Source of the DNA: Bubalus kerabau
Lineage: Eukaryota > Chordata > Mammalia > Artiodactyla > Bovidae
Assembly: GCF_029407905.1 (NCBI RefSeq)
Contig: NC_073629.1
Span: forward strand, 52,684,801 to 52,748,800
Length of the DNA: 64,000 nt
Direction of reading: 5' to 3'
The stretch's first letter is position 1; every line of letters begins with the position of its first letter. Both the position numbers and the translations under genes were made by a program. Shown here piece after piece: positions 24,480-60,860 of this stretch. The notes under the pieces are model-generated. The model saw only the letters and a program-made list of their open reading frames with translations. It was not told the DNA's origin and did not search any database.

Positions 24480-25089
24480 ATCACAACTAGGTAGAAGGCA
24501 AGGTCAGGCCTCAAAGCTTAGTAGGCTTTCTTTGTGTCCTTTTCAATCATTGTATTGGCTCAGGTCCTTTGAATATGTGCAACAGAAACTGACACTAGCC
24601 AACTTGAGCATAAAAAGGATTTCCCGGAAGGATGTGGGGCAGTTCAAATCATTGGAGGAGCTAAAGGACCAGACCCCAGATGAAGTGGGAACAAAGGCTT
24701 GCAGTCCCAGCGAGATGAGTACTTGCACCTTCACTTAAAATCCCAGTCTTTAATAGGACCCAGCTCAAGTCCACTCCGTTAGTTTCAAATAGCTGAAGGT
24801 AAAAATTTGAGAGACCCTATTTAGTAAGATACAATAAGCCCTAAATCATTTGGCTGTGGTTGGGTGTTTGGGAGGGGACAAGGTGACCAAACACTACTGT
24901 GATCATCACTCCTGGTTATGAGAGGCTTTTCCCAAATAAAAAGAGAACTGTTGAGACCTGGGCACATACCCTAACTCGAGTTGCCTACAGCTATCTTTCT
25001 AATGTTTTAAATACTATGTTCTCCAAATAAAATTGGATAATGGAAGGGTTGGGTTAAAACAGCTCCAAAGCAAAGCATCTTTAACAGTT
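24480..25089. other. Unassigned intergenic DNA
   Basis: Nothing recognised. Confidence 0.45.
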
Positions 25090-25240
25090 CCACAAATAGT
25101 CATTGAATGCTTATTCTGTGCAAAGTACTACGCTAGACACTGGGTGGGAAGAGAAATACTGCTGGGAAGTGAACAACAGTGAGACCTGGCTCAAGGAGAA
25201 GACAGGCATATAAATCACAGCAAAGCAAGTCAGGATAAAG
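25090..25240 (-). mobile_element. L2 3' end
   Basis: Inverted L2 tail: tcattgaatgcttattctgt, then acgctagacactgggtggg. Confidence 0.55.
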
Positions 25241-25981
25241 GAAGCGATGCCCCAAGAGGCACAAAGTGCTGTGAGGTTTCACAATATGGAGAGATTCCAT
25301 GAAATTCATATATGGTGGAAAACTAAAAAAGCTCAAGTCCATATTTTCCTTCTTACTGCAACTTCATCATATGCTGGAGAGATTATACATGGCTCCATGT
25401 GGAATGGAACAGTGTTCTTATTTCCACCTACTGCAGCCCAGCTGCCAATTCAAACATCTGTCACCCCTTAAATGTGCACTTAGGGAAGCATCAGGTGCAG
25501 GGAAGTATGCCACTTCCAAGCCCCTGCTTCAGTGGACTGTGTCAACATGGTATCTGGCAAGGAAAAAAGGGAATTGCCAAAGGAGAGTCATGCCTAGACT
25601 CTGGTGAGGAGTTCAGATATTCAGGGAGACACTTCTGAAAATGTATGGGCACAGATAAGAAGAAAGTTGCATGGAATTCTTGCATCTAGGGTTAAGGACA
25701 GAGTCCTTTGCCGGTAACATCACCATACAAGGAGTTTCCGAAACTTTTCGTAACTCAAGAGCCACAGGCTCAAGGCTGGGCTGTTGCAACATATTTGGAT
25801 CCATCTCACTTTATGGTACTGAGAATGAGAATTTAAACATGTTGGTCCCGTCAGGATGATGCAAGCAGCCTCTTTATTGAGAACACCAGGTGTACCTCAT
25901 GACCTCCAGGGGTCAGGAATGATCAGTCTAGGATCTGATCTGGGGGCTGGGAATGCCAGGGCTTTTTCAATTACTGCCAGC
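25241..25981. other. Unassigned intergenic DNA
   Basis: Several overlapping short ORFs without resemblance to known proteins; no repeat recognised. Confidence 0.45.
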
Positions 25982-25992
25982 CATTTGGCTTA

Positions 25993-26272
25993 GGAGAAGG
26001 CAGTGGCACTCCACTCCAGTACTCTTGCCTGGAAAATCCCATGGACGGAGGAGCCTGGTAGGCTGCAGTCCATGGGGTCGCAAAGAGTCGGACATGACTG
26101 AGTGGCTTCACTTTCACTTTTCCCTTTCACGCACTGGAGAAGGAAATGGCAACCCACTCCAGTGTTCTTGCCTGGAGAATCCCAGGGACGGGGAGCCTGG
26201 TGCGCTGCTGTCTCTGGGGTTGCACAGAGTTGGACATGACTAGAAGCAACTTAGCAGCAGCAGCAGCAGCAG
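25993..26272 (+). mobile_element. Bov-A2 dimeric SINE
   Basis: Two Bov-A units and a CAG tail. The 11-bp duplication CATTTGGCTTA is at 25982-25992 and 26273-26283. Confidence 0.95.
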
Positions 26273-26379
26273 CATTTGGCTTATCTTTAGTCAATGGTTA
26301 CAGGAGGCAGGGCTTGAGGGAATGCAAAGGAGGGGAAGGCTGAAGAAGCATGAGATCTGGGACATTCAGGAGGGAGCAG

Positions 26380-26597
26380 TGTTCCCTGGTGGCTCAGCAG
26401 TAAAGAATGCCCTGCAGTGCAGGAGACGTTGAGTTCTATGCCTGGGTTGGGAAGGTCCCCTGGAGAAGGAAATGGCAAACCACTCAGGATTCTTGCCTGG
26501 AGAATCCCATGGACAGAGGATTCTTGTTGGCAATAGTCAGTCCACAGGGTCTCAAAGAGTTGGAAAGGACTTACCAACTAAACAACAACAAAAAGAA
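26380..26597 (+). mobile_element. Bov-tA SINE
   Basis: Head gttccctggtggctcagcag and a Bov-A unit with several substitutions; the tail is aacaacaacaaaaag. Confidence 0.88.
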
Positions 26598-27960
26598 AGA
26601 GTGCATATGCCTGGAAACAGGGCAGGAAGGGAAAGAAAATACAGTAGTCATTACTTTTCACTATTGGAGCAGGGGAGACTAAGGAAACGATCATTCGCAC
26701 CTTTAGCAGGAGAGAGCCAGGAGGCCATCTGTTGAGGGAGAAAATGAGTCAGTCAGTTAATATTTCTGTAGGCCCACTTTGTGTCAGGTACTGTTGCTTT
26801 TTTTTTTTTTAAACCTGGCAAATTACTTAGAGACAGAGAATGCCCCCGCATTTGTACCTGAAGACTTACAAAGATGTGGCAGACATTTCCTCACCCTTTA
26901 ATGCATACATGGGTTTCATCCCTAGAATGCAGCTCTCTTTTAGCCAGGTGATCAGCCTCCAGCCCTGGGTCAGAAAGCTTAGAACGCTTTTGTTTGGAGG
27001 TTGAGAGTTCACGCTCATGCATGGATGAGACGCCTCAATCTTAAGACTCCACTTGGTACTGAACGGGAGTCAGGGTGGGTAAGGGTGGATTTAATGCACT
27101 GCTTATAGTCGTGAGATGAGCAGAGCCTCACATTTAGACTTCTGACATTTATCTCCAGATGAGGTTGTTTTATGGAACTATATGAAATATTTTGTTTTTC
27201 AAGAACAACAAAAAAAGGTTGAATATCAACAATTTCAAGAGACTTAACATATAACATACATTGTAACTTATATATGTTAAAGATGTTAATTTGTTAGATG
27301 AAATACTTAAAAATTATCATTTTTGTAAACCTACTTTATCATCTTGTCATTCTCTTAAAAATAACATATGGGGACCTTTAAGGAAAGATTTAGGGCCTTC
27401 TTGACTCTGGCTAAAGCTGCTTATACCTTGAGACCCTCTGGCACACATGGACATGTGCATCATGTGCTGGTCAAGACCCAGAGCACATCTTTAGAAATGC
27501 TTCTTGTGCTCAAGTCTGGGCCTTTTTCTGAATGCTACACCTTAGCCTCCTTTCTTTAACTGTCTAAATCTAACTTCTCCTGTTGCATATTTTTATATCA
27601 TCATATCTGTTTGGTCACCAAATGACTGCTTAAAGACATCTCTTCTACCTCTTCAAATCTTCTGCAGCCTCCCAAACTCTTGCTTTGTAAACCATGTTCA
27701 ACTTCCTACAAAGTTTGACATGAATTCTAAATCCACTCAATAATTCAAACCAACAAAAAATCTATCCATTTAGAGCAGCTGCTATCAAAAGCCCACCTGG
27801 CTGACTCAATGTACAGATGTTGCTATAGAGGTGGGAAAAAGGCCCAGTAGAGGCCCCTGCTTCCAATCCTCTTACTCTGCTTCACTGAGTTCTTCAAAAA
27901 GGAGAACAAAATCATTTGCTTCACTGTGGTCATACTGTGTGCCTATGTGTATAGTATATA
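26598..27960. other. Unassigned intergenic DNA
   Basis: A T12 run lies near 26800. No gene or clear repeat seen. Confidence 0.45.
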
Positions 27961-28553
27961 GTTCAGTTCAGTTCAATTGCTCAGTCGTGTCCGACTCTTT
28001 GCGACCCCATGAATTGCAGCACGCCAGGCCTCTCTGTCCATCACCAACTCCCAGAGTTCACCCAAACCCATGTCCATCAAGTCGGTGATGCCATCCAGCC
28101 ATCTCATCCTCTGTTGTCCCCTTCTCCTCCTGCCCCCAATCCCTCCCAGCATCAGAGTCTTTTACAATGAGACAACTCTTCACATGAGGCGGCCGAAGTA
28201 TTGGAGTTTCAGCTTCATCATCAGTCCTTCCAATGACCACCCAGGACTGATCTCCTTTAGAATGGACTGGTTGGATCTCCTTGCAGTCCAAGGGACTCTC
28301 AGGAGTCTTCTCCAACACCACAGTTCAAAAGCATCAATTCTTCGGCGTTCGGCTTTCTTCACAGTCCAACTCTCACATCCATACATGACCACTGGAAAAA
28401 CCATAGCCTTGACTAGACAGACCTTTGTTGGCAAAGTAATGTCTCTGCTTTTGAATATGCTATCTAGGTTGGTCATAACTTTCCTTCTAAGGAGTAAGCG
28501 TCTTTTAATTTCATGGCTGCAATCACCATCTGCAGTGATTTTGGAGCCCAAAA
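27961..28553 (-). mobile_element. BovB LINE 3' segment
   Basis: Minus strand encodes ORF2 C-terminus (KITADGDCSHEIKRRLLLRR onward, then VVMYGCESWTVKKAERRRID). Same truncation region as the 9.9-kb copy but no inverted part. Confidence 0.93.
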
Positions 28554-28559
28554 TATGTG

Positions 28560-29110
28560 CTCATTTTTCAAGATATTTACTGATACCTGATTGTATGGCA
28601 GGCACTGAAGATTCGATGGTGCAGAAGATTGACATGATTCTTGTTATCAGGAAGTTTACAGTCTAGTAGGTGATATAGGTAAGACTGATGATATAAGCTC
28701 TTAAAAGCCATGTACTAGAGGGTACAGCATTCTACGGGAGCACAGTCATTCCTTAGCATAGAGGTCTGAGTGTCTACTTGTCCCCAAATCTAGATTCTAA
28801 AGGACAAGATGATAAATAAGTAAATTGGGAGGGCTGTATGAGGAGGCAACATTTGAGGAGGGTACTGAATGGTGACAGGATCTAGGAATTGGGGAAGGGT
28901 ACCATGCACTAAATGCAGGATGAAAGATCCAGGAAGCTTTCCTGGAGGTGATGTCTGAACTGAGTCCTGAAGGATGGACAGGAATTATCCATGTGATGGT
29001 GGCTGGGGTTTGGTAGAAAAGTGTTCCAGGCAAAGGAAGCAGGATGTGCAAAAGCCCAGGAGAGAAGGGTGGAACATCTGAGAAGTTTGTGGCTGTGAAA
29101 GATAAGTGTG
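28560..29110 (-). mobile_element. L2 fragment
   Basis: Inverted L2: ggaagctttcctggaggtga, then gtgttccaggcaaaggaagc. Confidence 0.65.
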
Positions 29111-29499
29111 TGATAGATGATCATTATGTTTTGACTGTGTAAGGCCAATAGTTTTGTGTACCTTCTTGCCTGTTTTAGTAGCCTTACTGATCCACCAGTC
29201 CAAATTTGTCTAGACAGCTGACAGAACGTGCCAGAGGAAATCCTGCCATCTGGCGGACAGACAGAACATCACCCTACATAAATGTGATGTTACTTCAGGG
29301 TCAGGCTCATAGCATCCCAGATTAGGGCAATTTTCCACTCAAAGGTATAAAAGCCCTTATGTGCTTTAAAAACATTAAAAGGTTAAGGAAGAAATATATA
29401 CAAACATTCTCAGGCCCTACTCCCCTGTATGGGGGAGATGAAGGGAAAATTGGGGTTGAAAAAACAACTGTGTGCTGTGTGATTATACCTAAGGGCTCA

Positions 29500-29600
29500 T
29501 GCTCTCACTTATTCCTCCAAACAGTAGATAGGCGTATCAATCCCATTTTGCAGCTGAGGAAACCAAGACTCACAGTAAAGGCAAAGGACTTGGCTGACTC
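29500..29600 (-). mobile_element. MIR-like fragment
   Basis: Contains cccattttgcagctgaggaa, the reversed MIR core. Confidence 0.5.
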
Positions 29601-29639
29601 CTTTGTTATAGCTGCCTCTAGTCAGGGTTTGTTTTTGCT

Positions 29640-29940
29640 AACTTGTTTTTAATTGAAGGATAAGTGCTTTACAATGTTGTGTTGGTTTCTGCCATACATC
29701 AGCATGAATCAGCCACAGGTATACACGTGTCCCCTCCCTCTTGAACCTCTCTCCCACCTCCCACCCCATCCCACCGTTCTAGTTTGTCAGAGCACTGGAT
29801 TTGAGCTCCCTGCATCATGCAGCAGGTTCCCGTTAGAGAGCTATTTTACACATGGTAATGTATATATGTCGGCTCTCTCAGTTCATCCCACTCTCTCCTT
29901 CCCCCACTGTGTCCTTAAGTCTGATGAACCTGTTTGCAGG
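29640..29940 (-). mobile_element. L1 3' UTR fragment
   Basis: Begins tttttaattgaaggataagt and later tcccaccccatcccaccgtt, the reverse of the L1 3' UTR G-rich region. Confidence 0.6.
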
Positions 29941-29954
29941 GGAGGAATACTCAG

Positions 29955-30085
29955 ACATAGCGGTTTTGTTTTTTTCATTTGGCTGTGCCTCACAGCTTGT
30001 GGGACCTTAGTGCCCCAACCAGGGATTGAACCCATGCCCTTTCCTAACCATTGGACAGCCAGGGAATTCCCTAGGATTTATTTTT
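29955..30085 (-). mobile_element. Short CHR-type tRNA SINE
   Basis: Text ccaaccagggattgaaccca and the head ending agccagggaattccct. Confidence 0.75.
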
Positions 30086-30089
30086 AATT

Positions 30090-31330
30090 GACAAAGGGTG
30101 AGTATGGGGGCATTAGTTCCCCAGTTGTTACATCTATACTTTTAAGTGTGAGGACCTCAATGAAAATACTTAAGGCCCCATTTGGTGCTCAAATGGCCTT
30201 AAAAGACTCTGCGTTTTACTCAGTAATATATACATCAGCTGGTTCCCAAAGAAGAGAACCTCAAATGCCACGTTATGAATATAACAGACATATTTTCAAA
30301 GCAAATTACTAGAATGCGTTTCTAACAATTTCACACTACTTCTAGTTAAAAAGACATTCTGTACAATTTGGATACAGAAAATGTTGGAATTCTCAGAACA
30401 CATCAATGAGCACTGACATTTTTGTAAAATAGAAGCTGCCTCAGAAAAATCCAAGATGAATAGAGTTCTGCATATATGAAGATGAATCGCGTTAGCAAAG
30501 CATAATAATGTATATAATGATTTCCCATAGGAATTTACACATGCTTTTAAGTCCTTAAAAAACAAACTGATTTTGTTGTTGCACTTGGCACACAGTAGGC
30601 GCTAAAACCATGACTATAATAATTATAAAATTTTTGCTCACTTGCCTCTTATACAGGGATGTTAAGGGTTATTACAAACAGAATGTCCACCAGCTGTTCT
30701 CTGTCTCTGAGGTCAGCGCAATGGGAATTGGAGTGGAGAAAAATTAGAACTGATACGGATGGGAAGGGGGTGAGAAGCTGGGAAATTTTAAGACAGATGA
30801 CCACAGGAACACATTATAATCCTGTAGATTTTTAAGAATGTAAGGGCTGAGATTATGTTGTTGGGGTTTGGAAATAACCCCTGGTGTCAGTCAGGTCCTT
30901 AGTCAACCCCAGTTTTGACTGAGTACTTAAGTCTCAAGTGTTGATACAAAATGTATGTGTGGGTTGGGGAGAATATAAAACAGTCTCTACCTTCCTATGA
31001 TTTGAGTATAGGGAACTGAGAAAAATGATCATTTGAAATGGGATGGGATGGGACTACCGAGAGCCTAGTAACAGTGGATATATCTGGCTAAAGGAGGGAA
31101 AGGCAACTAGAAGTCCAAAGACCGCTTTAAGGGCTATTCTGAACCTAAAGCCTGGCATTAAAATCTTGCCTTCATTTAAATTTCATATGCAAGGAGAGAT
31201 GAAGCATTTATTTTTCTTACAATTTGGTGTCACTCCCTATAAAATAAATTGTACCAAACAGGAAAACAGGCACCCTTATTAAGAGAGGTTTTGGCTTATA
31301 TCTTTCCTCCATAAGTAAATTAATTAAATG
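30090..31330. other. Unassigned intergenic DNA
   Basis: No gene or clear repeat recognised. Confidence 0.45.
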
Positions 31331-31331
31331 T

Positions 31332-31645
31332 AACTTAAATGTATTCACTCAACAAATATTCATTGAATACTTGCTCAATAAATGCCTCAGTCGTGTCCAA
31401 CTTTTTGTGATGCTATGGTCAGGGTCAGGTTCCTCTCTCCATGGAATTTTCCAGACAGGAATACTCTGGAGTGTAGCCATTCCCTTCTCCAGGGGATCCT
31501 CATCCTGACCCAGGGGATCCTCATCCTGACCCAGGGGTTGAACCCAGGTATCCTGCGTTGCAGGCAGAATCTTGCGTCTGAGCCACCAGGGAAGCCCCTA
31601 ACACTTAAATGCAATCAGTCAACAAACATTCACTGAACACTTGCT
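31332..31645. repeat. Two L2-like segments flanking a Bov-tA
   Basis: 31332-31375 and 31601-31645 are about 44-base imperfect direct copies (both run from cttaaatg to acttgct). This is too long for an ordinary target-site duplication. Confidence 0.65.
31383..31599 (-). mobile_element. Bov-tA SINE with internal 21-bp duplication
   Basis: Inverted Bov-tA; the tRNA-like head ends gagccaccagggaagcccc. A 21-bp unit at 31491-31511 is repeated exactly at 31512-31532. Confidence 0.88.
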
Positions 31646-31649
31646 GATG

Positions 31650-32644
31650 CTTCTTCATAATACACAATATAGAGATGTAAAGATGCTGATATTTAACACA
31701 GAGAGTAATAATGAGTTTTTTTTTAAGTTTTTTAAGGGGAGTACATATTTAATATGGCCATTTATGGAGTTAAAAAAAAAAGTTAAAACGACTTGCACAC
31801 TCACAGAACACCAGACATTCATTTCACTAACCGTGGGGAGAAGTGTAAAGGAGCATTGCTAATACTTGTCTAAAGATTACTCATATATGTATACATACAG
31901 TGGGGCTGGTTTTTATTTCAGTCAGAACATTAGTGTGTAGGAAGACCAGCAACATGCCAGAAGAAACAGAGAAACTTCTATCGGGTAAAAAAGCAGTAAG
32001 ATGAGTGTCTAGAGAAATAAGAAGGTGGCTGGATTCCCCGGACCCTTGATCTTTTGCTTACAGAGTTGAAATAACAATGTGAGGCTACAGAGCCATACAT
32101 CTGTTTCTGATTTACTGTCTTAGTCTTGTCCTAGTTGGAGTCATTTCTAGATCATATGCTAGTCTTCAGAGAAGTTACAGAAGGAATTTATACTAAGGGT
32201 GAATACATAATTAAGCACATATATAAAAAACACACCATGAATAGAACATAGATAAGAAATGTATGCAAAAGTTCTGATCAGGAAGAACTGTCAGATGGCT
32301 CTTTCACTTTCTGATGTGTGCCACTCACCCCTGCAGCTGACAGTGTTACTGTTCTGATTTCAGGATGTCAGAAGCCCATCCCTTGATTCATCTTCTTGGT
32401 TCCTGCTAGAGAGTGACTTCTCTAAATCGAGTACTAGAGATGATTCTAGAAGGTATTTTATTCTTGATATCCCTTCATAAGATAGGATTTACTTTTCTAG
32501 TGCTAAATCCTTACCTTCCTCAAAGAACTGCTTCAATAGGGTCCAAGATGGAATCTGCCTAAGGGATAGGACAGCATCATATGCATTCAATTTAAAAGAG
32601 CATTTTGCTCATGGTGCATGGGGATCCTAAGCCATTCACATTTT
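31650..32644. other. Unassigned intergenic DNA
   Basis: No gene or repeat recognised. Confidence 0.45.
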
Positions 32645-32745
32645 GGGTATCCCCTGGAGGTCCAGTGGCTAGGACTTGGCACTTCCTTGGTCAGGGAACT
32701 AAGATTCTATAAGCCCCGGCATGATGAAAAAAATTTTTTAAATAA
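32645..32745 (+). mobile_element. Short CHR-type tRNA SINE
   Basis: ggaggtccagtggctaggac head, ggtcagggaactaagattct body, A/T-rich tail. Confidence 0.7.
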
Positions 32746-33957
32746 ACCATTTATGTCTATTTTGTAGTCATCTCTCTTGCCTTATAAAAGTTTTGTACAC
32801 ACTCTCCAAATAAATTTTTATGCTCATCTTATTGAATTTTTTTACATACACTGATAATTTTTTAAAGTACTCAAAGCAGAGATCCAGAAAATTCTATTCT
32901 TTTAGTTCATTTTCTTCTATTGAGGAAAAAAAATTAGCAGGTCAGATTAAGCACGAACTATTTCACAGTCACTTTGCTCTGAACTTCACTTTAATAATTT
33001 TCTCACCCAACTTGAAACTGCATTTCAAAGATCATGGCTTTTCACTTCAGATCTCTAAAATGTCACTATTTACTATATACTTGCCTTAGCACTGACCTTT
33101 GTGGTTACTTTGTTGAAACTCTTGCTGTAATTTGACACAGCATTAACTACTTCTGATTACTTATCTAGTACATGGGTGATAATACCCACCTTTCAAGAAA
33201 GGAAGATAGTTCAAACACACAATTTGACAAAATTAGGAAATGGCAACATCAGTTCTAAGAATATAGGAAAAAAATCTGAACAGAGAACTGACATTTCTGC
33301 CTGGTGTTAGTGTTCTTTAAAGACCACAGACAGCACGCACAGTTGTAGGCGGAAACAATCCATCTGCAGACACTGGCAGACAGCATTACCCGCCAAATTT
33401 GGCCACAGTTTCTTAAGATAAATAACTTTTCGGTGACGCGAAGGGCTGAAATTACATAAACAGCAGAAATTACTAAAACCTAAGCCTACGAGTTTTGTGG
33501 GTTTCAAGATTTCATGCAATCAATATTCTGACATCTGTAACACCATTTTGTTGCTAAAATGCTGATGCCAGAAACAGATTAATAACATCACTTGATGACT
33601 TTTGTTCTGATTTTGAAATAAACTAAGTTTAATTCTTTGGAATAACCATTCTTGAGCCACATTTTCATTTAGGTCATTAAGACAAACATAAGCATCTCCT
33701 TATAAGGAAAAGTTTCATTAAAAATGCTGGAGAGCTGCAGCCTGTTTCAAAAACCAATACTTGTAGCCTGTTACATTAATAGTTCTAGATGTCTATGGCT
33801 TATTAGATGAAAATACCCGTAACAGCTTTATCTCAAGAGTCTGAGCAATAAGAATTTTAAAAAGCTGACAATGAAAAATAGCTGAATATTCTGGGAACTT
33901 ACAAAATAATAGGAAATGGCATTAACTAGTTATCTTCTCAATCTTTCCCTAGAAATG
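32746..33957. other. Unassigned intergenic DNA
   Basis: AT-rich; no gene or repeat recognised. Confidence 0.45.
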
Positions 33958-34227
33958 CTGCTAAGTCACTTCAGTCGTGTCTGACTCTGTGCGACCCCAT
34001 AGATGGCAGCACACCAGGCTCCCCCGTCCCTGGGATTCTCCAGGCAAGAACACTGGAGTGGGTTGCCATGTCCTTCTCCAATGCATGAAAGTGAAAAGTG
34101 AAAGTGAAGTCGCTCAGTCGGGTCCGACCCTCAGCGACCCCATGGACTGCAGCCCACCAAGCTCCTCCGTCCATGGGATTTTCCAGGCAAGAATACTGGA
34201 GTGGGGTGCCACTGCCTTCTCCATCCT
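33958..34227 (-). mobile_element. Bov-A2 dimeric SINE
   Basis: Inverted dimer. TAGAAATG duplicated at 33950-33957 and 34228-34235. It lies just beyond the predicted end of CDC7. Confidence 0.95.
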
Positions 34228-34829
34228 TAGAAATGACTATTGTAATATCTTTTAGGGAGATATCTGAGATTATAAAATAGTCTTCAGAAGGCTGAAAAAC
34301 CTGAAGAATATGAGAAGCTCTTTGCTAATTTTTATCCACAAAACAGCCAAAATTGAGGCAACATTATCTAGTTGGATTGAAATTCCCTGAGAACTAATTT
34401 GTAACACTGCGTATCTTTCAGAAGACTAGCTCCATTTTCCTTCCCTTGCATAACAACCAAATTCTATTCTTAAAGTTGAATGTTTCAACTTTTCTATTCA
34501 AAAGACATTAATGGAAAGTTGAAACAAAAGCCCTGAATATTAAACTTCCTAGAAAATGTCTCCTTACTTGCATTTTTAGTAAATTTTTCTTCCTGTTAAT
34601 TTTCTGAGAACATGTTGATTGTGAACCACATTTCTATAAAAGATAATCTATCTTTCATAAATTACTTTTGTCAGGTCTATATCTGCTAATCTATTACCTA
34701 TTATTTGTTTGAGAGAGAACTCATTAATGCCAGAAGGAAAATGTACCTAGTGGTCAATACTATTTTTTTTAAAAAAAATGTATTTTTCAAATGAGTAGTC
34801 TGACACTGACATAAAAAATACGAGGATGA

Positions 34830-34835
34830 CTTTAT
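34830..34835 (-). terminator. Candidate CDC7 poly(A) signal AATAAA
   Basis: Plus strand reads TTTATT here, giving AATAAA on the CDC7 strand. ATTAAA variants also occur near 35891 and 35743 and could give shorter ends. Confidence 0.5.
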
Positions 34836-35108
34836 TAAACATACAAATTCAAGAACATTCTTTTTTTTTCTTAACAGAAAAAACTACCGCATTAGAAGAC
34901 AGTAGATCAATGACCATTGTATACAAGTATAATACTTGCCAAATGGAATATGGATTATGCCAAACTAACTTCAATGCTCAAAACAACAAAATGAATGTTA
35001 AATCCCCCTAAGTTGTATTATACTCTGTGACTACCAAGTGGGAAACTTCTCGGCAGACCTACACCCCTAGACTCAATTCTCTTAGTAAATCTGACATGCT
35101 GTCATTGA

Positions 35109-35120
35109 CACACACACACG

Positions 35121-35154
<34 letters not shown>

Positions 35155-35175
35155 ATTGACATATATATATATGTA
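35109..35175. repeat. Compound (CA)n/(TA)n microsatellite
   Basis: A short ACACAC run passes into a long ATAT tract, then a 9-base break and a second short AT tract. It lies in the predicted CDC7 3' UTR. Confidence 0.9.
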
Positions 35176-36220
35176 ATTTTGTATGTCATAATACATAAAC
35201 CTCTTAGTTCCTTTTCTACTTTGCCTACTTCATTAGCACTCTTCCCAATGCACCCAAGACTCTAGGAAGCATCTTTCTCTGACCAGGACCGACTTACTCA
35301 AAATAGGATACAGAGATCTGAATGGCTCTAGGCAGAGGAGGAATCTCCAATAACATTGTCAATTCTGTGTTCACTCTCCTTTTAGCAGCTACCTAATTAT
35401 ATCTAAGATAGAATGCAAAAACCATATATATTCAGAGAAAAAGAAAAGCATTTTGAACTATCAATCTTTACCTTGGTGCCACAGCTTCCCTTTATCAACA
35501 CGTTATTTTAACTTCCCAACTATGAACACAGGTGGTATTTAACAAAGTACCCAGAAGCCTTGGAAAGCACCATAAAATTTCTAAGGAGAATGTGTTTTAG
35601 ATGTGGGTAGAGAAGGCAGAAAAATCAAGAGAGAAACCATTAAGAAAAACATGGCAATTCACACAAAAAAGTATTAAAAAATGAATAAATAAAACTCAAT
35701 TTTAAGTAATATCCCAATATTTTCTCATTGTTTTAATGTTTATAAAACGTATAATACATGCCTCTAAAAAAGGAAATTATCTTCTCTACCTCCAGAATAA
35801 TTAGAGGACCAGTATCAGGTTGAGTTTTCCAGAAACACATATAGCTCAAAAAAACCAGTAAACTTGAAGTTTTTTGACTCACTGAAGTCTTTAATCCCTG
35901 TCACAACCCTCAATTTCAAGACTCATACCTTGAAGCCGATGTACCAGGCTAAAACTGCTCCTATTTCTGCAGATGGCAGTGACAAACAATTAGGTAAATG
36001 AAAGATCTGATTCTACTTGGTAGATCTAAGTCAAAGCTCATTTTGTCAGTCCAAGAACTATCCTAGGCAACCTAAGTAATCTTAATCTGTATTTTAGAAT
36101 CTGCTAGGGTTAAATAAATTATTCACCCTGACCTGGTCTCTAATCAAGAATTTATGACTATTACAAATAACTCTTTTTCACTTTACCTCACAATACACAA
36201 TAATAAACATTGAAGAATAA

Positions 36221-60377
<24,157 letters not shown>

Positions 60378-60440
60378 CACAAAGCAAGTGGGGTGCAAAA
60401 TGCCAGTTACAGAGTCATGTCCACAGGGGGACCAAAGCAG
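60378..60440 (-). other. CDC7: CDC7 5' UTR part of exon 2 with a tiny uORF
   Basis: Two acceptors lie upstream of the ATG, one ending at 60441 (TTTTCACAG) and one at 60458 (CTTCTCCAG); I favour the nearer. Between acceptor and start there is an upstream ATG at 60418 that reads three codons and stops (60407-60418). The exact 5' edge is inference. Confidence 0.5.
60407..60418 (-). other. Three-codon upstream ORF (MTL-stop)
   Basis: ATG ACT CTG TAA on the minus strand. It ends 29 nt before the CDC7 start codon, within the presumed 5' UTR. Confidence 0.5.
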
Positions 60441-60626
60441 CTGTGAAAATCAGAATACTGGAGAAGATGAGAAGTTTAAATCATTTAGTGAACTAAGCAC
60501 TAAAAATGCTACTGTCCCCAAAGCAAACACTTAAAAAACGCACCTTTGTCCAAATCCCCAAAGGAAGGAAAACCGTGAACCATTTCTAAAGATTCCATGG
60601 GCTTCACTTTCATCTCCCAGACATAC

Positions 60627-60860
60627 CGGCAGGGGCTGAAGGGGAAACTGCCTACCGGGGGAGTTTCCGGTAGCAGACGGCGGTGGGAACTGCAGAGGCA
60701 GCGAATCGGGTGGGGGAGGCCTTAGTGTGGAGAACGGTTTGACCTGGAGGAAAAGGGTTGGAGGAGAACTTTTGACTACTGAAAGGGAGCGCCGGGAGGT
60801 TTGTCCAAGGCCCCGTGCAACGTGGTGGAGAAATGATAACGTCACGTCTTAGGAGCGCCG
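60627..60860 (-). other. CDC7: Predicted noncoding exon 1 of CDC7
   Basis: In the CpG-rich region the best donor on the minus strand is G|GTATGT, with the exon ending at 60627. A TATA-like TATTTA near 60885 would place a start around 60850-60860. This fits the known human layout, with a noncoding first exon and the ATG in exon 2, but intron 1 would be only about 170-190 bp. The start site is a guess. Confidence 0.35.

Larger units (their letters stand above)
34811..36220 (-). other. CDC7: CDC7 3' UTR (predicted)
   Basis: Downstream of the stop the minus strand runs about 1.4 kb to an AATAAA at 34830-34835, the only canonical signal I see in this stretch. It is followed by GT-containing sequence, so cleavage is expected near 34.81 kb. 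The length fits the human transcript. The UTR contains a compound CA/TA repeat at 35109-35175 and no recognised SINE. Confidence 0.55.

Noticed and set aside
29653..30087. 144-codon plus ORF
   Set aside because: It spans an inverted L1 3' UTR and an inverted tRNA SINE, so it is repeat-derived.
35109..35175. Regular repeats that could suggest a CRISPR array
   Set aside because: Plain dinucleotide microsatellite in mammalian DNA, with no spacers.
60531..60845. 104-codon minus ORF across the presumed CDC7 exon 1
   Set aside because: It begins with GTG, not ATG, runs through the predicted donor, and is proline-rich as expected from C-rich UTR sequence.
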